This document shows positions 5,860-6,475 of a stretch of 6,475 nucleotides of DNA, piece after piece. Origin of the DNA: JBAZGG01 sp041653015 (GTDB lineage: Bacteria > Bacillota_I > Bacilli_A > RFN20 > CAG-826); NCBI GenBank assembly GCA_041653015.1, contig JBAZGG010000027.1, positions 1 through 6,475 of the forward strand, in the 5' to 3' direction. A model generated the notes under the pieces. That model saw only the letters and a program-made list of their open reading frames with translations. It searched no databases and had not been told where the DNA came from. Position 1 is the stretch's first letter. Every line of letters begins with the position of its first letter. A program made the translations under genes and the position numbers.

Positions 5860-6475
5860 TTACTTTTTAAAGAGATCTAGTCTCAGCAATTCTTTTTTCA
5901 TTCCTTCGACATCCAATCTCTGTGTGTTATGCGAAGTGTAGGCTTCACCTAAATCGAGATGATGATCACCTTTATCAACATATTTGTCGTAGTTTAAATC
6001 GCGATTATCGGCGGAGATTTTATAAAAGCCTGGCAGCGACTTCGCTCTCAACATCTCTTCTTGCGTCACCAGCGTCTCATATAGTTTCTCGCCATGTCTC
6101 GTGCCGATATATTTGATGCCGGAATCGCTCTTTGTTAAAGAGAGAACAGCTTTCGCTAATGTTTCGATGGTCGCAGCAGGAGCCTTTTGAACGAAGAGAT
6201 CACCCTGCTCGCCATGCTCAAAGGCATAGAGAACTAAATCGACCGCATCTTCGAGAGTCATCATGAAGCGCGTCATCTCGGGATTGGTTATCGTGATCGG
6301 CTTCCCAGCTTTGATCTGTTCTAAGAATAAAGGTATGACAGAGCCTCTTGAGGCCATGACATTGCCATATCTGGTGAGGCATATGACCGTATCGTCCTTG
6401 AGCAATTGTCGGCTTCGCGCGATGACATTTTTCTCCATCAAGGCTTTAGAGATGCCCATCGCATTGATCGGATAG
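5860..6475 (-). CDS. fnlA: UDP-GlcNAc C4,6-dehydratase/C5-epimerase, FnlA/CapE/WbjB-type, 5' end outside window
   Basis: The reading frame enters from the right edge. The first full codon is Tyr of YPINAMGISK, so the Met at 6459 is internal and not a start. About 204 residues are present of roughly 340 in the family, so the Rossmann N-terminus is missing. The visible part has MGISK, the MxxxK form in which Met replaces the usual SDR active-site Tyr, characteristic of CapE/WbjB/FnlA rather than PseB-like dehydratases. It also has RYGNVMASRGSVIPLF, NPEMTRFMMTLEDAVDLV, GTRHGEKLYETL and a C-terminal HNTQRLDVEGMKKELL. The enzyme converts UDP-GlcNAc to a UDP-4-keto-2,6-dideoxy-L-hexose, the first step to UDP-L-FucNAc. 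fnlB follows after 3 nt, so this is the most upstream gene of the operon seen here. Confidence 0.93.
   Translation of the reverse strand, partial: YPINAMGISKALMEKNVIARSRQLLKDDTVICLTRYGNVMASRGSVIPLFLEQIKAGKPITITNPEMTRFMMTLEDAVDLVLYAFEHGEQGDLFVQKAPAATIETLAKAVLSLTKSDSGIKYIGTRHGEKLYETLVTQEEMLRAKSLPGFYKISADNRDLNYDKYVDKGDHHLDLGEAYTSHNTQRLDVEGMKKELLRLDLFKK

Noticed and set aside
1..6475. tRNA, rRNA, CRISPR array, insertion sequence or phage genes
   Set aside because: No cloverleaf, repeat-spacer pattern, transposase motif or terminal inverted repeats were recognised on either strand.

Overview
The window reads as chromosomal DNA of an uncultured low-GC Gram-positive bacterium, probably a gut-type lineage of Bacilli/Erysipelotrichia or a mollicute relative. 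This is inferred from strong GGAGG-type ribosome binding sites, sigma-A-like promoters with perfect TATAAT -10 boxes, AT-rich intergenic DNA, a secreted Big_2-domain protein and a NifX-like protein of a kind common in non-diazotrophic Firmicutes. Trp is encoded by TGG, and TGA ends one gene just before a terminator, so the standard bacterial code fits and mycoplasma-type recoding does not.

Layout. Bases 1-1087 (minus) hold the N-terminal 362 residues of a secreted protein with a signal peptide, a beta-rich domain, a Big_2 domain and the start of another beta-rich segment; it runs off the left edge. Bases 1088-1352 are intergenic and contain its promoter and a set of short direct repeats. Bases 1353-1733 (minus) encode a NifX/NifB-like protein with a Cys/His-rich tail. 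Bases 1734-1933 are a divergent intergenic region with a good plus-strand promoter whose -35 box lies inside a 16-bp palindrome. Bases 1934-2874 (plus) are a class II fructose-1,6-bisphosphate aldolase gene interrupted by a one-base frameshift near 2255. A bidirectional hairpin terminator (2885-2915) separates it from a convergent minus-strand polysaccharide cluster.

The cluster (6475 down to 2924) is transcribed as fnlA (partial), fnlB, fnlC and then a small monotopic sugar-phosphate transferase. The three Fnl (CapE-CapF-CapG) enzymes convert UDP-GlcNAc to UDP-N-acetyl-L-fucosamine. The last gene encodes the type of membrane enzyme that loads the first sugar phosphate onto undecaprenyl phosphate. 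Together they point to a surface glycan (capsule or similar) containing L-FucNAc. The rest of the locus, including glycosyltransferases, flippase and polymerase, should lie beyond the right edge.

I found no convincing undescribed system. The points most worth a second look are the aldolase frameshift, the operator-like palindrome on its promoter, two TTG starts in the polysaccharide operon, a possible internal promoter for the sugar transferase, and the surface protein continuing off the left edge.
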